Source: Paraprevotella xylaniphila YIT 11841 (lineage in GTDB: Bacteria > Bacteroidota > Bacteroidia > Bacteroidales > Bacteroidaceae). From it: DNA of 64,000 nt. Numbering within the stretch: the stretch's first letter is position 1; every line of letters starts with the position of its first letter. A program made the translations under genes and the position numbers. The stretch covers positions 1 through 64,000 of the forward strand of contig NZ_GL883824.1 of assembly GCF_000205165.1 (NCBI RefSeq). Reading direction: 5' to 3'. The notes under the pieces are model-generated. The model was not told the DNA's origin, did no database searches, and saw only the letters and a program-made list of their open reading frames with translations. Positions 48,732 to 58,170 of this stretch are shown one piece after another.

Positions 48732-50449
48732 TATTTACCTGTTGATTCAAAAGAGTCACCGGCCTCCGGATAAGCAGGATTTTGCTTCAAATTATGGTTA
48801 ACCTGCAATTCGTCGTAATTGTAAGGCCAATACATAGCCATTATGTTCTTCAGCTTACCGGTGGCAGTCGCCGCATTCTCCGTAAACTTGCTTTGCACAG
48901 CTTCCACCAAATATTCCGTATTGCCGTCACGACGACTGTGGCGCACCAAATCAAACCAACGTTTGCCCTCGAACAAGAACTCACGTCTACGCTCGTCGAA
49001 CACCAAATCCATCAATTGCGATTTCGTAGAATAATTGCTGTAAACCAAAGAGGAAGAAGTATTCGGTGCCGAACGGTCGGCAACCGCCTTGATCAAATCG
49101 AAAGCAGCCTGTCCCAAGCTGTCATTTCGCTCAGATTCTTCTTCTCCCATCATGCAAATCAAAGCTTCCGCCTTAATCAGCATCATGTCGCTCACCCGGT
49201 AGAACACCCAGTTGGCATCATTTTTCGTCATACGTTCCACATAAGCCAAAGAACTACCGGAAGAAAGACCCGGATTAATGCTCGTATAAGCATATTTGGC
49301 AATGGTCACGATTTCCGGATTCGACTCGTTGTCCACATGGATGGACTCCTTGATACGCGTGTCTTTGTTCGACAAGAATATCTGCGGAGAAGATAACTCT
49401 TTCCAAAGGTCTTCTGCCGGTGCGAACTGCCCATAGTTCGGGTCTTTATCATTAGATTTGAAAAAGCGGTTGAAAAACTCGGCCGGTACATCATTCGCCT
49501 TTGAACCATCCGTCGTACTTTCGGAAAAATCCAACTCAAAAATACTCTCCGGACCACCACCTTCACCGAAGTTATATTCATAAGCCACACCTGCCAACAA
49601 GATGGTATTGTCATTATCCGGAATCAAAGGATAATCACCCACCATATAATAGGAAGAATAATTATTCTTGAAATATTCCGTCTTGTAATCGATTACCATT
49701 TGGGCATATTTCTCCGCATTGGAGTAATCCCCTATCCACAGGTACATATCGGCCAACATGGCGAAAATGGCATTCTGAGTGATACGTCCGTAACTGACAT
49801 CCTTACCGGACTGTTTCGGCCATGCCTTCAACGCATCCGGCCACACAGCCACCAAATCATTAATCAGGTTCCGGACGATGACATCCCCATCCGTAGCCGG
49901 CAGGTTCAGCTCCTGTTCGTCATTGGTAATGGCCTCCGTATAATACGGCACATCCTTAAACGTACGTACCAAATAGAAATAACAAAGCGCACGCAAAGCT
50001 GTTACCTCGGCAATCGTTGCCTGAACGTCGCTCGGCAAATAATTCGGATCTTTTTCTGCCACCTCCGGTGCTTTTTGGATAACCAGATTACAGCGGTCTA
50101 TGACAGAATAGAAACTCGACCAATCGGTATAGGCATTATTCGACAGGATATTTTCCGACAAAATATACCCTTCCGCCGAGGTTGCGCTGAATTTAGGATG
50201 AAACCCCTTGCGCGTGTTGTCCGAACGGCTCTCGCCCCAGATGAACAGGCGGCGGACAAAATCGTCATCCTGCATACGGGTGTAGCAACCTGTCACAATC
50301 TGGTCCACGTCGTTCTTTTCATTCCAGTAATTATCTTCATACACCATGGTCAACGGATAAATATCCAAAAAGTCTCCACAAGATGTCATAGACATTCCGA
50401 CCATGGCCAGAAAAGCTGATTTAAACCATATTTTCTTCATCTTATTCAT
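48731..50449 (-). CDS. SusD/RagB-family surface lipoprotein (first pair)
   Basis: 572 residues. Lipoprotein signal ending MTSC (Cys24), then GDFLDIYP, the classic SusD beginning. The helical core (ALRALCYFYLVRTFKDVPYYTE, about 155-175) and the C-terminal LVFDERRREFLFEGKRWFDLVRHSR (about 490-515) are textbook. It binds the cargo of the SusC encoded 11 bp upstream. An alternative start three codons in (MKKIWFK) is equally possible. The stop codon overlaps the start of the broken FAS1 gene. Confidence 0.92.
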   Translation of the reverse strand: MNKMKKIWFKSAFLAMVGMSMTSCGDFLDIYPLTMVYEDNYWNEKNDVDQIVTGCYTRMQDDDFVRRLFIWGESRSDNTRKGFHPKFSATSAEGYILSENILSNNAYTDWSSFYSVIDRCNLVIQKAPEVAEKDPNYLPSDVQATIAEVTALRALCYFYLVRTFKDVPYYTEAITNDEQELNLPATDGDVIVRNLINDLVAVWPDALKAWPKQSGKDVSYGRITQNAIFAMLADMYLWIGDYSNAEKYAQMVIDYKTEYFKNNYSSYYMVGDYPLIPDNDNTILLAGVAYEYNFGEGGGPESIFELDFSESTTDGSKANDVPAEFFNRFFKSNDKDPNYGQFAPAEDLWKELSSPQIFLSNKDTRIKESIHVDNESNPEIVTIAKYAYTSINPGLSSGSSLAYVERMTKNDANWVFYRVSDMMLIKAEALICMMGEEESERNDSLGQAAFDLIKAVADRSAPNTSSSLVYSNYSTKSQLMDLVFDERRREFLFEGKRWFDLVRHSRRDGNTEYLVEAVQSKFTENAATATGKLKNIMAMYWPYNYDELQVNHNLKQNPAYPEAGDSFESTGK

Positions 50450-50460
50450 AGCATTATCAA

Positions 50461-53400
50461 TTAGAAATCTACTGTGACACCAAAAGTATATGACTTGGCA
50501 CGCGGAGTCTGCGCGTTGTCTTGCGTCACGCTATATCCTCCGTAACCCAACTCCGGATCTACGCCGGAATACTTCGTCAAGCAGAAAAGGTTATTACCAC
50601 TCAAATAGAAACGCAAACCGCTCAAACCGATTTTCTTTACCATCTTCTGCGGCATATTATAAGAAATCTGCAAATAGTTCAGACGCAGGAACGTTCCGTC
50701 TTCCACAAAGCGGTCGCTGATCATCGTATTATAGTTCGCGAAGTTACCGCTTGCGCTCAAAGCACGCGGGATAGAAGTTCTGTCGCCCTCCTTGCGCCAA
50801 CGGTAGTTCACAGCCTGGCTCTGGTTGTTATTGGAACTCATGCTCTCCATGTCCAAGCGGGCAAGGTTCACAATGTCGTAATCCACACGGTAGTTGAACT
50901 GTGCATTCAAAGCCCAGTCGCCATAATTGAACTTAAACCCGAAACCACCGGTCAACTTCGGCAATGAGTTACCCAAGTAAACCAAGTCGAGTTGGTTGAT
51001 GTTACCGTCGTGGTTCACATCTTCATAAATGGCATCTCCACCCTTAAATTCATATCCGGTACCGCCTGAAACATAATTGAACATCATCTGCAACGGGTCA
51101 CCCTTCATGTCACGCACGATTTCTCCGTTCGCATTGTAAACCAAAGGAGCCGTCCATCCCCCATTGTTATTGAAATTGGCGATGAAAGCCTTGGCATCCG
51201 CATCACCGTCGGCCGCCAAGCGTTCCTTCTGCAGATAAGTATCATAATTATACATATAGACACCTTTGCAACGGTAACCGTAAATGGCACCAAAAGGATT
51301 GTCCACCTGTACACGTTGAAGGAGTTTCCGGTTTTCGGCCACCCAGTCACTGTTCAAAGTTTCCAATACACGGGGATCCATGCGGGTTATCTCATTCTTG
51401 TTGTTGGCAAACGTGAAATTCAAGTCCATCCAGAACTTACCCTTCTGAATCAGTTTGTTGGTGTTCAAGTTGATTTCCCAACCTTTATTGTTCATGTCAC
51501 CTACGTTCTGGTAAGGATAATTCGTGAAACCAGAGATACTGGATATCCTCACGTTCTCCATCAACATGTCCTTGGTGGTCTGAGTATACAGGTTAATGTC
51601 AGCCTTGATACGGTCATCCCAAAAACCCAAGTCGAAACCTACGTTCCACGTGTACTTCATTTCCCACTGCAAGGTGTTCAACTTCAAGTTATTCGGAGCC
51701 ATACCGGTAGCACCGAAATAGTTACTGGCGGCACTATATTGGTTGACATACAGATAGTCTTTTTTAGGTTGATTACCAGTCATACCCCATCCCGGACGGA
51801 TAGAAAGCATAGACAACCACTTGCGCGTACCCTCCATCCAAGGCTCATCTATTATGTTCCAACGGCCTGAGAATGCAGGGAAGACACCCCAACGCTTACC
51901 CGGGCCGAACTTGGTTGTACCGTCTACACGGGCTGATACGTCAAAAATGTATCTTTCTTTATAAGCATAGTGGGCAGAGAACGTATAATAAAGACTTCTC
52001 CAACGGTTAAAATTACTGGACATCCCCGGGGTAATACCACCGGCACTCGGAGCCTCTATCCCGTTTGGCAAACCGGCCACCTCCGTCTTTTGGTCACTCG
52101 ACGTACCTGAAACCAACTGGAAACGTCCCATCGTCATAAATGAATGGTCTTCATTCAGGAAATGAGGCACGAAAGTCAACGTATGCGTAGTGGTAAAGGC
52201 CAGACTCTTGGAGCTATAGCTTGTAGCCTTGCTCACTCCGTCGGCATTCCAGTTGTCCGTAGACAATTCACGCGGATAATAGGTGTCTTCGTATGCATTG
52301 AACACATTCATGATTACCTTTCCGTTATAAGTCAAACGGTGCTTGGTTTCATCTATACCCAAGAAGTCATATTGCAACTCCAATTTCGGGTCGATGGCGT
52401 ATGTCGTATAAGAATTCTTGGCATACTTGGCACTCGCAATCGGGTTCACCAACCCACGTTGGTCTTCCAATGCGTCTTTGGCCTTCAACATCTCGTAATA
52501 ACGTCCCAAAGAGTTACCTTGCTCATCTTCCTCGAATATAGCCAAGTTCGGCATCTTCTTATAAGCAATGTTCAACAAGTCATTAGAGTTTTTCTGGTTG
52601 TCCGTATAAGTCAAAGCAAAGTCACTGATAATCTTGATACGGTCACTCACGTAATAATCCAACATCATACGGGTCGTAAAACGATCCAACTTCTGCTCGA
52701 TGATAGAACCCGTTTCATGGTCGTAACCACCGGATATACGGAAAGTCGCCTTCTCACCACCACCGGTTATGGAAACGAAATGATTCTGACGCAAACCGAC
52801 TTGCTTCACTTCTTTCACCCAATCCGTGTTGTTGTTGAACATCTGCCATTCAGAGAACACACGCTTATCCGTGATATAATTAAGCTCAGGGATATTAGCT
52901 GCCTCATCGCTCAAACGAGGATTGAAATATGCTTCTTTCAATAACATGGTATACTGGTCACCCGTCAACAAATCCACCCCATCCGGCTGATATGTACCCG
53001 TCAAACGAAGAGAATAAGTCAATTTCGGCTTTCCGCGTTTACCACGTTTCGTCTTAATTTCAATCACACCGTTTGCACCTTGAGAACCCCAGATAGCCGT
53101 AGCAGCAGCATCCTTTAAGACGCTGATACTCTCGATGTCTTCAGGATTGATGTTCAATAATTGCGCGAACTGCTCATCATTGGCGTTTTGTACATCAAAG
53201 TTACTCTGATCCACGTTCCAAACGTCGCCGTTCACCACAATCAAAGGCTCGTTACTCGTCAACGTACTGATGGTAGACGCACCACGCAAACGCATCGTCG
53301 TACCGGCACCCAAGTTACCGGAGTTCATCACGATATCCAAACCTGCGATACGACCTTGCAAAGCTTCATCTACGGAAGTCAGACCCAAACCCTCGAATTC

Positions 53401-53823
53401 CTTGGCATTGATAGTCTGCGAAGCGAAAGACACCTCACGCTCGGGAATGGCCAAACCGGAAGACTCCACACGTTTCTTCGCTTTTATTTCCACTGTTTTC
53501 AATACCATGGCATCCTCCAACGTCACATGGTAAACCCTCTTATTAATAGGAAGCACCTGTGTCTTCAAACCCACATAACTAATTTTCAATTTATTATTAG
53601 GGTTCTTGATTTTCAGGGTAAAGTTACCGTTAAAGTCTGTCACTGTGGCAGATATGTTACGGTTAGAAGCGTCCATTTCCACAATAGCAGCCCCCACGAC
53701 TGGCCCGAAGGAGTCGGAAATCGTCCCACTCACACTCGTTATTCCCTGAGCATTCACTACCGTGGCAATCGTCAGGCAGCAAATTAAGAAATAATATTTT
53801 AATTGTTTCATTGTCTTTATCAT
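50461..53823 (-). CDS. SusC/RagA-family TonB-dependent outer-membrane channel (first pair)
   Basis: 1120 residues. Signal peptide ending VVNA/QG, a CarboxypepD_reg-like domain (about 28-105: VSGTISDSFGPVVGAAIV), a plug with EPLIVVNGDVW and SISVLKDAAATAIWGSQGANGVIEIKTKRG (about 195-265), and a barrel ending in YTFGVTVDF. No STN domain. The ATG lies 5 bp after the stop of the large FAS1 gene, in a sequence (ATTAACCTTAATG) that recurs at other starts of this operon; an ATG four codons later gives the better signal peptide. TonB-energised importer of unknown ligand. Confidence 0.93.
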   Translation of the reverse strand: MIKTMKQLKYYFLICCLTIATVVNAQGITSVSGTISDSFGPVVGAAIVEMDASNRNISATVTDFNGNFTLKIKNPNNKLKISYVGLKTQVLPINKRVYHVTLEDAMVLKTVEIKAKKRVESSGLAIPEREVSFASQTINAKEFEGLGLTSVDEALQGRIAGLDIVMNSGNLGAGTTMRLRGASTISTLTSNEPLIVVNGDVWNVDQSNFDVQNANDEQFAQLLNINPEDIESISVLKDAAATAIWGSQGANGVIEIKTKRGKRGKPKLTYSLRLTGTYQPDGVDLLTGDQYTMLLKEAYFNPRLSDEAANIPELNYITDKRVFSEWQMFNNNTDWVKEVKQVGLRQNHFVSITGGGEKATFRISGGYDHETGSIIEQKLDRFTTRMMLDYYVSDRIKIISDFALTYTDNQKNSNDLLNIAYKKMPNLAIFEEDEQGNSLGRYYEMLKAKDALEDQRGLVNPIASAKYAKNSYTTYAIDPKLELQYDFLGIDETKHRLTYNGKVIMNVFNAYEDTYYPRELSTDNWNADGVSKATSYSSKSLAFTTTHTLTFVPHFLNEDHSFMTMGRFQLVSGTSSDQKTEVAGLPNGIEAPSAGGITPGMSSNFNRWRSLYYTFSAHYAYKERYIFDVSARVDGTTKFGPGKRWGVFPAFSGRWNIIDEPWMEGTRKWLSMLSIRPGWGMTGNQPKKDYLYVNQYSAASNYFGATGMAPNNLKLNTLQWEMKYTWNVGFDLGFWDDRIKADINLYTQTTKDMLMENVRISSISGFTNYPYQNVGDMNNKGWEINLNTNKLIQKGKFWMDLNFTFANNKNEITRMDPRVLETLNSDWVAENRKLLQRVQVDNPFGAIYGYRCKGVYMYNYDTYLQKERLAADGDADAKAFIANFNNNGGWTAPLVYNANGEIVRDMKGDPLQMMFNYVSGGTGYEFKGGDAIYEDVNHDGNINQLDLVYLGNSLPKLTGGFGFKFNYGDWALNAQFNYRVDYDIVNLARLDMESMSSNNNQSQAVNYRWRKEGDRTSIPRALSASGNFANYNTMISDRFVEDGTFLRLNYLQISYNMPQKMVKKIGLSGLRFYLSGNNLFCLTKYSGVDPELGYGGYSVTQDNAQTPRAKSYTFGVTVDF

Positions 53824-53828
53824 TAAGG

Positions 53829-56672
53829 TTAATTACCTGAAATCATATTGTAAGCATTAGACAATTCTTCTGTATAAAGCAACGGTTTGTCTATCAAATG
53901 TACAACAGCCGTAGAAGAGTTGAAGATACGGGTTGCCGATTCAATATCCGTACATGCAATAGGACCACTCGAAGAACCGTCACTTGAACTTACTCCGGAA
54001 CGGAAGCGGTACTCACGTGCAAAATAATTGCCTTCCAAAACCTTCCGGGGAGCTTCCCCTTCAATTTCCATCTTATTGGCATCATTGCAAGTGATGACTA
54101 TACTTCCCGAACCGGCTTGGCCGCTATTCGACACAGTAAGCGTGGCAAAACGGCTTCCTCCCATATAAGAAGTCTCGTAAGTACCCGATGAGGCCGGAGC
54201 TGTCAGATAAATCGAGCTATTCTGAATATGATAACGTATAAAGTTGTTAATCAATGTATTCATGCTATCAATCTGAACCTCCAATCGCTCAGCCTCCTGC
54301 GGATTACTGTTCTCGATTTCATCCAACTTGTCTTCCAACTCAATCACGTCTCTCCAATCCGGAAGCAAGTTATGCTCATACATTTTCTCTATCTCTGCTG
54401 TAGGCGGAGCATACACTGTATAATTATAGTTCTCCATGACCGAGAGGGTCAAACCATTGGAAATGGTCTTGGCTACACCTGTAGAAGAAGACCCGCTCGT
54501 AGTAATGTTATAGAACCGAGATACTAACGTGCTATTTTCCACCATATTAGCAAATTCGCTATAACGTTCATCCTTTGTAGCCAACTCCTTTAATAAAACA
54601 GGAACGGATTTTGAAGCAGACATCATAGGCTCCATGTCAACGATAAAGGTTTCTCCATTACCATCGGGATTTGATCCCATATTATAATAACCTTCCACCT
54701 CACGGACTTTCAGTTCATAAGGGCTATTACTACTATTCTGGTCGGCTAGTTCCTTACGATAAGGAGTGGTAATACGGATGTTTGCCCCCGTACCTTCAAG
54801 TATGACCGGACAACCTCCCTTTGTAACCCATACGCTCTTACCCGTTGAAGTTGTGGCAGACTTATCCTGTACGATGATGGAATTCTCCAAGATATCTTTC
54901 AGACGATTCGTTACGTAATCAGATTCGGAACTACCGTTTTTCCAAGGGTTAGTGATTTCTGCACCTCGTGTCAACGTACCGTCTGCATTCTTCGTTGCAT
55001 TATAACGTTTACATTTGATACGGCTACCAATCAATGAAGGACTGTAATCATAATAAAACTCCGTAATGGTAGGTTGGTTCTTGTGATAATCTACCGGATC
55101 CACATAGTTTTTCAACGCTTCATCGGTGGGAAGAATGAACAAGAACATGCTTTCCATCGAATTCAGGTAAGCCTGATAGTCCAATTCATTGATGATAAAA
55201 CGCATGATATCCGTTCTGGTATTACGGTCGTTATCATTCAAAGATGCGGGGAAAGCCACAGACTGGTATTCCGGAATATTATACACCTCATTAGACTTGT
55301 AGACCACACCGTTGTTGGCCATAAGGCAGGAACCGATACCCGTCTGTCCGCCCGGTTCACCCACAGAAAGTCCCATTTCCAATTGGGCCGTATTCATCAC
55401 CGAACTGAACTTGCTAGGCACTGTAGCCACCAGAGAATACTTCATGAAGTTGTCCAACATATTCACGATGATGTGGTTCGGGATGCTGTCTACATATTTA
55501 TAACGGTCAATCAAAGCGGCACCACCACCGGACTGGAAGTAACGCTCGAAAGCGGCATCCGTAGGAGCGACAATGACTGCCATGTCTTCGCTCATAGAAG
55601 CATTGGAAGAACCGTTCTTATACTGGTTCCATCCCGGATCGTAAGACAAGACATTGGCTGCATCATAATCCACATTCTTATAAGTCAGCAAAGCATTGTT
55701 TCCGCCCGCTACTCCCAAATCAAAACCGTTATTCAAATAACGCCACACAAATGCCGAATCCACACCGACTGTATTTGACAATCCTTCATTATATACCGGT
55801 ACGGCAAAACGATTCAACATCTTACTGAATGTCGAAAGTTCTCCGTCGTTATGAATAGCTTCGGCCATATTGGTCAAAGGATTCATTACGTTTTCCAGCA
55901 CCTGAATGTAACCGTTCTGGCACGTAATATCCCTCTCCACCAGACGCTGCCCGTTGATATACGACTCTGAAGTGTTGTCGCAAGCCCCATTGGTCAAGAA
56001 CTTCAAGTCATCGTTCGTAATCGACTTATTCGACATATAAGCCGAAAGGAAATGCACCATCGGGGATGTCGTATTATCCCTGAACACGGTCATACTTTCT
56101 GCGCCCGCATCCGAATACTTGGAACGGTAATACTGCCAATATTCGTTGTCCGGCATATCCGAAGCGCGCAACTGCGGAATCGTATCATACAGGTTCAACG
56201 AAGAAAAACGGCGCATCACAGTCCCGGGTGCAGGGTCGTTGCCAGGCGTGCTCGACATCAATTCTATCAGATAAGCACTGTTTATCATCGAAGAATTAAA
56301 CAATAACTTTTTCTGTGAAGGTGTCAAATCACTATAAGACTTGGCCCCCCACACATTGTTCTGAAAGAATCGGGTAAAAGCATCGTCATTTGCAACGAAT
56401 AACGTCTTACTACCGGTCAAACGTAAAGTTCTGGCATACTCTGTCTCGCCGTTTGCATCCACGGTCGAAACATCCTTGTCATTGATAAGTTCCAACATCG
56501 TTTTATAATTCCCACGCTTCTCCAACTCTTCGTAGATGCTGCTACCCAACCACGAAGGCATTCCGGTCAAAAGCTCGTCCTCACAAGAGACTAACAAACC
56601 ACCGGCGAAGAACAGCGCACATGCAGAATAGGTAAAACGACCCATTTTACTTTTAATGTTACTGCCTTTCAT
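53829..56672 (-). CDS. Large multi-FAS1 (fasciclin) surface lipoprotein
   Basis: 947 residues. Lipoprotein signal ending LVSC (Cys30), then EDELL, consistent with surface export. Four fasciclin-like modules can be picked out by their core strand: KTLFVANDDAFTRFF (about 90), MAVIVAPTDAAFERYF (about 370), MFLFILPTDEALKNY (about 510) and YTVYAPPTAEIEKMYE (about 755). A coiled segment (ELEDKLDEIENSNPQEAERLEVQID) lies in the last. It resembles an extended adhesive stalk. First large gene of the operon, directly before the SusC gene (5-bp gap), so it probably works with that transporter at the surface. Ligand unknown. Confidence 0.83.
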   Translation of the reverse strand: MKGSNIKSKMGRFTYSACALFFAGGLLVSCEDELLTGMPSWLGSSIYEELEKRGNYKTMLELINDKDVSTVDANGETEYARTLRLTGSKTLFVANDDAFTRFFQNNVWGAKSYSDLTPSQKKLLFNSSMINSAYLIELMSSTPGNDPAPGTVMRRFSSLNLYDTIPQLRASDMPDNEYWQYYRSKYSDAGAESMTVFRDNTTSPMVHFLSAYMSNKSITNDDLKFLTNGACDNTSESYINGQRLVERDITCQNGYIQVLENVMNPLTNMAEAIHNDGELSTFSKMLNRFAVPVYNEGLSNTVGVDSAFVWRYLNNGFDLGVAGGNNALLTYKNVDYDAANVLSYDPGWNQYKNGSSNASMSEDMAVIVAPTDAAFERYFQSGGGAALIDRYKYVDSIPNHIIVNMLDNFMKYSLVATVPSKFSSVMNTAQLEMGLSVGEPGGQTGIGSCLMANNGVVYKSNEVYNIPEYQSVAFPASLNDNDRNTRTDIMRFIINELDYQAYLNSMESMFLFILPTDEALKNYVDPVDYHKNQPTITEFYYDYSPSLIGSRIKCKRYNATKNADGTLTRGAEITNPWKNGSSESDYVTNRLKDILENSIIVQDKSATTSTGKSVWVTKGGCPVILEGTGANIRITTPYRKELADQNSSNSPYELKVREVEGYYNMGSNPDGNGETFIVDMEPMMSASKSVPVLLKELATKDERYSEFANMVENSTLVSRFYNITTSGSSSTGVAKTISNGLTLSVMENYNYTVYAPPTAEIEKMYEHNLLPDWRDVIELEDKLDEIENSNPQEAERLEVQIDSMNTLINNFIRYHIQNSSIYLTAPASSGTYETSYMGGSRFATLTVSNSGQAGSGSIVITCNDANKMEIEGEAPRKVLEGNYFAREYRFRSGVSSSDGSSSGPIACTDIESATRIFNSSTAVVHLIDKPLLYTEELSNAYNMISGN

Positions 56673-56674
56673 AT

Positions 56675-56892
56675 TTCCATTAGGTTAATATTTTAATAGA
56701 TTATTATTCACTCAATATATAAACATCGTTATGACGCCATACACCGAACCTGTCACCGGCTCTTGGCCGGGAATTGACAAGCAGTGTGCCCACACAACAT
56801 TTTTGGCACTTTTTCACTGGGAGCCCTAACTCCTCTAAAGTGCTGAATCCGTGTCCTCTAATATAGCCTACTTTACATTCCATTAGGTTAAT
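56675..56892 (-). repeat. 15-bp direct repeats flanking the small Cys-rich gene
   Basis: TTCCATTAGGTTAAT (plus strand) occurs at 56675-56689 and 56878-56892, 203 bp apart. Each overlaps a start region: the ATG of the 59-residue gene, and a vestigial ATG GAA ATA TGA just before the FAS1 start. This suggests duplication or insertion of a 203-bp unit. Confidence 0.6.
56704..56883 (-). CDS. Small Cys-rich protein at the head of the FAS1/SusCD operon
   Basis: 59 residues, starting MECKVGYIRGHGFSTLEELG, then LPVKKCQKCCVGTLLV and ending VWRHNDVYILSE. It has four Cys (3, 26, 29, 30), with a C-x-x-C-C cluster. There is no signal peptide or membrane segment, so it is inferred cytosolic. The frame runs from an ATG 50 nt after a TATCTTTG promoter box to a TAA 31 bp before the FAS1 start, so it is the first gene of the transcript. 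I know no family for it. Possible roles: a small zinc or redox regulator, or a leader peptide. Composition is protein-like but its shortness keeps this uncertain. Confidence 0.55.
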   Translation of the reverse strand: MECKVGYIRGHGFSTLEELGLPVKKCQKCCVGTLLVNSRPRAGDRFGVWRHNDVYILSE

Positions 56893-56940
56893 TATTCAAT
56901 ATTTTTTAATCAGGTGTACAAAACGCCCTCATTTGGGTAT

Positions 56941-56948
56941 CAAAGATA
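56941..56948 (-). promoter_or_regulatory. -7 box of the FAS1/SusCD operon
   Basis: TATCTTTG on the minus strand, 57 bp before the ATG of the small gene. No TTTG at the -33 position, so an activator may be needed. The 340-bp gap before the FAS1 gene holds this box, the small gene and the 15-bp repeats. Confidence 0.5.
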
Positions 56949-57012
56949 TGACATTTTTGTAAAAACACATAATAAAATCTAAACAAATATCGAAAACATG
57001 TTTAAAAACATA

Positions 57013-58167
57013 TTATTTCCGTTTATTTCTCATATACCACAGCCTGGTCCAAAACAAATGAAACATTCCCATTCCCACGAATATAGCCCCCATTATATAA
57101 GTATATATCGTTTCCCCAACTTCCGTTCTCAACCCGAAAGAAACAGAATACCCGGCCCAAAGTCCGGCATCCCATCCCAAAAGGTAAGAAGTCTGTGCCG
57201 TTCCTCTCTCACAATGCTCGCAAATACGAATATAAGAAAGCAAGTACCGGCTAGTCACAAAACCGAGGCCACTTCCCAAGCATAAAGCAATGCTCCATTC
57301 CATTCCTTCCATATCGCCACCCAATCCCCATAACAACGCACTTGCCGAGAGAACAACGAATCCTACTGCCAATTCCGTTTGCAACTTTCCCCTAAAAAAG
57401 AAGTGATGCCCCCATAAAGCCAACCAAAAACCGACAGCCAAAAACAAGTAAAATCCGGCATCCCGGTATTGCCCCAACATCAATCCGGCGGAAAAGGCCA
57501 CTCCTGCCAGAGGAATAAAGAGCCGGAATCCCCGAGGCAACCAAAAACGGTCGAATGTACACCATGACGGCTCCAAAGGAGCCCGGAAAGGAACACACAT
57601 CGTCACAATCAATACCCCGGCACAAAGCAGTAAAGCCACGGATACTCCGGCAAAAAGGCGTACACCGTAATGCACTGGCAAGACTATACCCGACAAGGGA
57701 CCGAAGACCAAAGCTAAACGGGTGAACCAATAGTAAACATGTGCGGCCTCCGTCCGCTTTTTCGTATCGGACAAATCCAACAACAAAGTACTCCCCAATG
57801 CTATTTGGAACACACAATACGAAGCTCCCTGCATCATCCTCGCCACCCCTCTCACCCACTGTGGACCATCGAAAAGAAACGCCATCGTAGCGCATACAAT
57901 GCCGACTAACGCCCACAAGGCCACATTTTTCCGCCGATAAGCATCCAACCAGTAATTACAGAAAGGTGCAGGTAAACATATGCCCACCCAAAAGAGCAAC
58001 ACGGAAGCGCATATACCTCCCATTTCTCCCCCCAATATCCGTCCCATACACACGGGAACGACAGGCAAAAACATATATAAAGAGGTACATACACAAAAGT
58101 TGGCTAAGATGATTTTCAGGAAATCAGCATGCCATAAAGCCTTATGCCCGACAGAGATTTGTGCCAC
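57013..58167 (-). CDS. MFS transporter of unknown substrate
   Basis: 384 residues with about 11-12 hydrophobic segments across the whole length and an MFS-like loop between segments 2 and 3 (LDAYRRKNVALWALVG). It is on the short side for MFS, with a Cys-rich first half. It starts 3 bp after the panB stop, so it shares the panB transcript. A pantothenate-pathway link is possible by location only; many small Bacteroidota MFS carriers of this type have no known substrate. Confidence 0.78.
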   Translation of the reverse strand: MAQISVGHKALWHADFLKIILANFCVCTSLYMFLPVVPVCMGRILGGEMGGICASVLLFWVGICLPAPFCNYWLDAYRRKNVALWALVGIVCATMAFLFDGPQWVRGVARMMQGASYCVFQIALGSTLLLDLSDTKKRTEAAHVYYWFTRLALVFGPLSGIVLPVHYGVRLFAGVSVALLLCAGVLIVTMCVPFRAPLEPSWCTFDRFWLPRGFRLFIPLAGVAFSAGLMLGQYRDAGFYLFLAVGFWLALWGHHFFFRGKLQTELAVGFVVLSASALLWGLGGDMEGMEWSIALCLGSGLGFVTSRYLLSYIRICEHCERGTAQTSYLLGWDAGLWAGYSVSFGLRTEVGETIYTYIMGAIFVGMGMFHLFWTRLWYMRNKRK

Positions 58168-58170
58168 GCC

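Noticed and set aside
39581-56672. FAS1/SusCD region as a classical polysaccharide utilization locus
   Set aside because: No glycoside hydrolase, lyase, esterase, peptidase or regulator gene within it; GH38 and GH43 lie far away in unrelated units.
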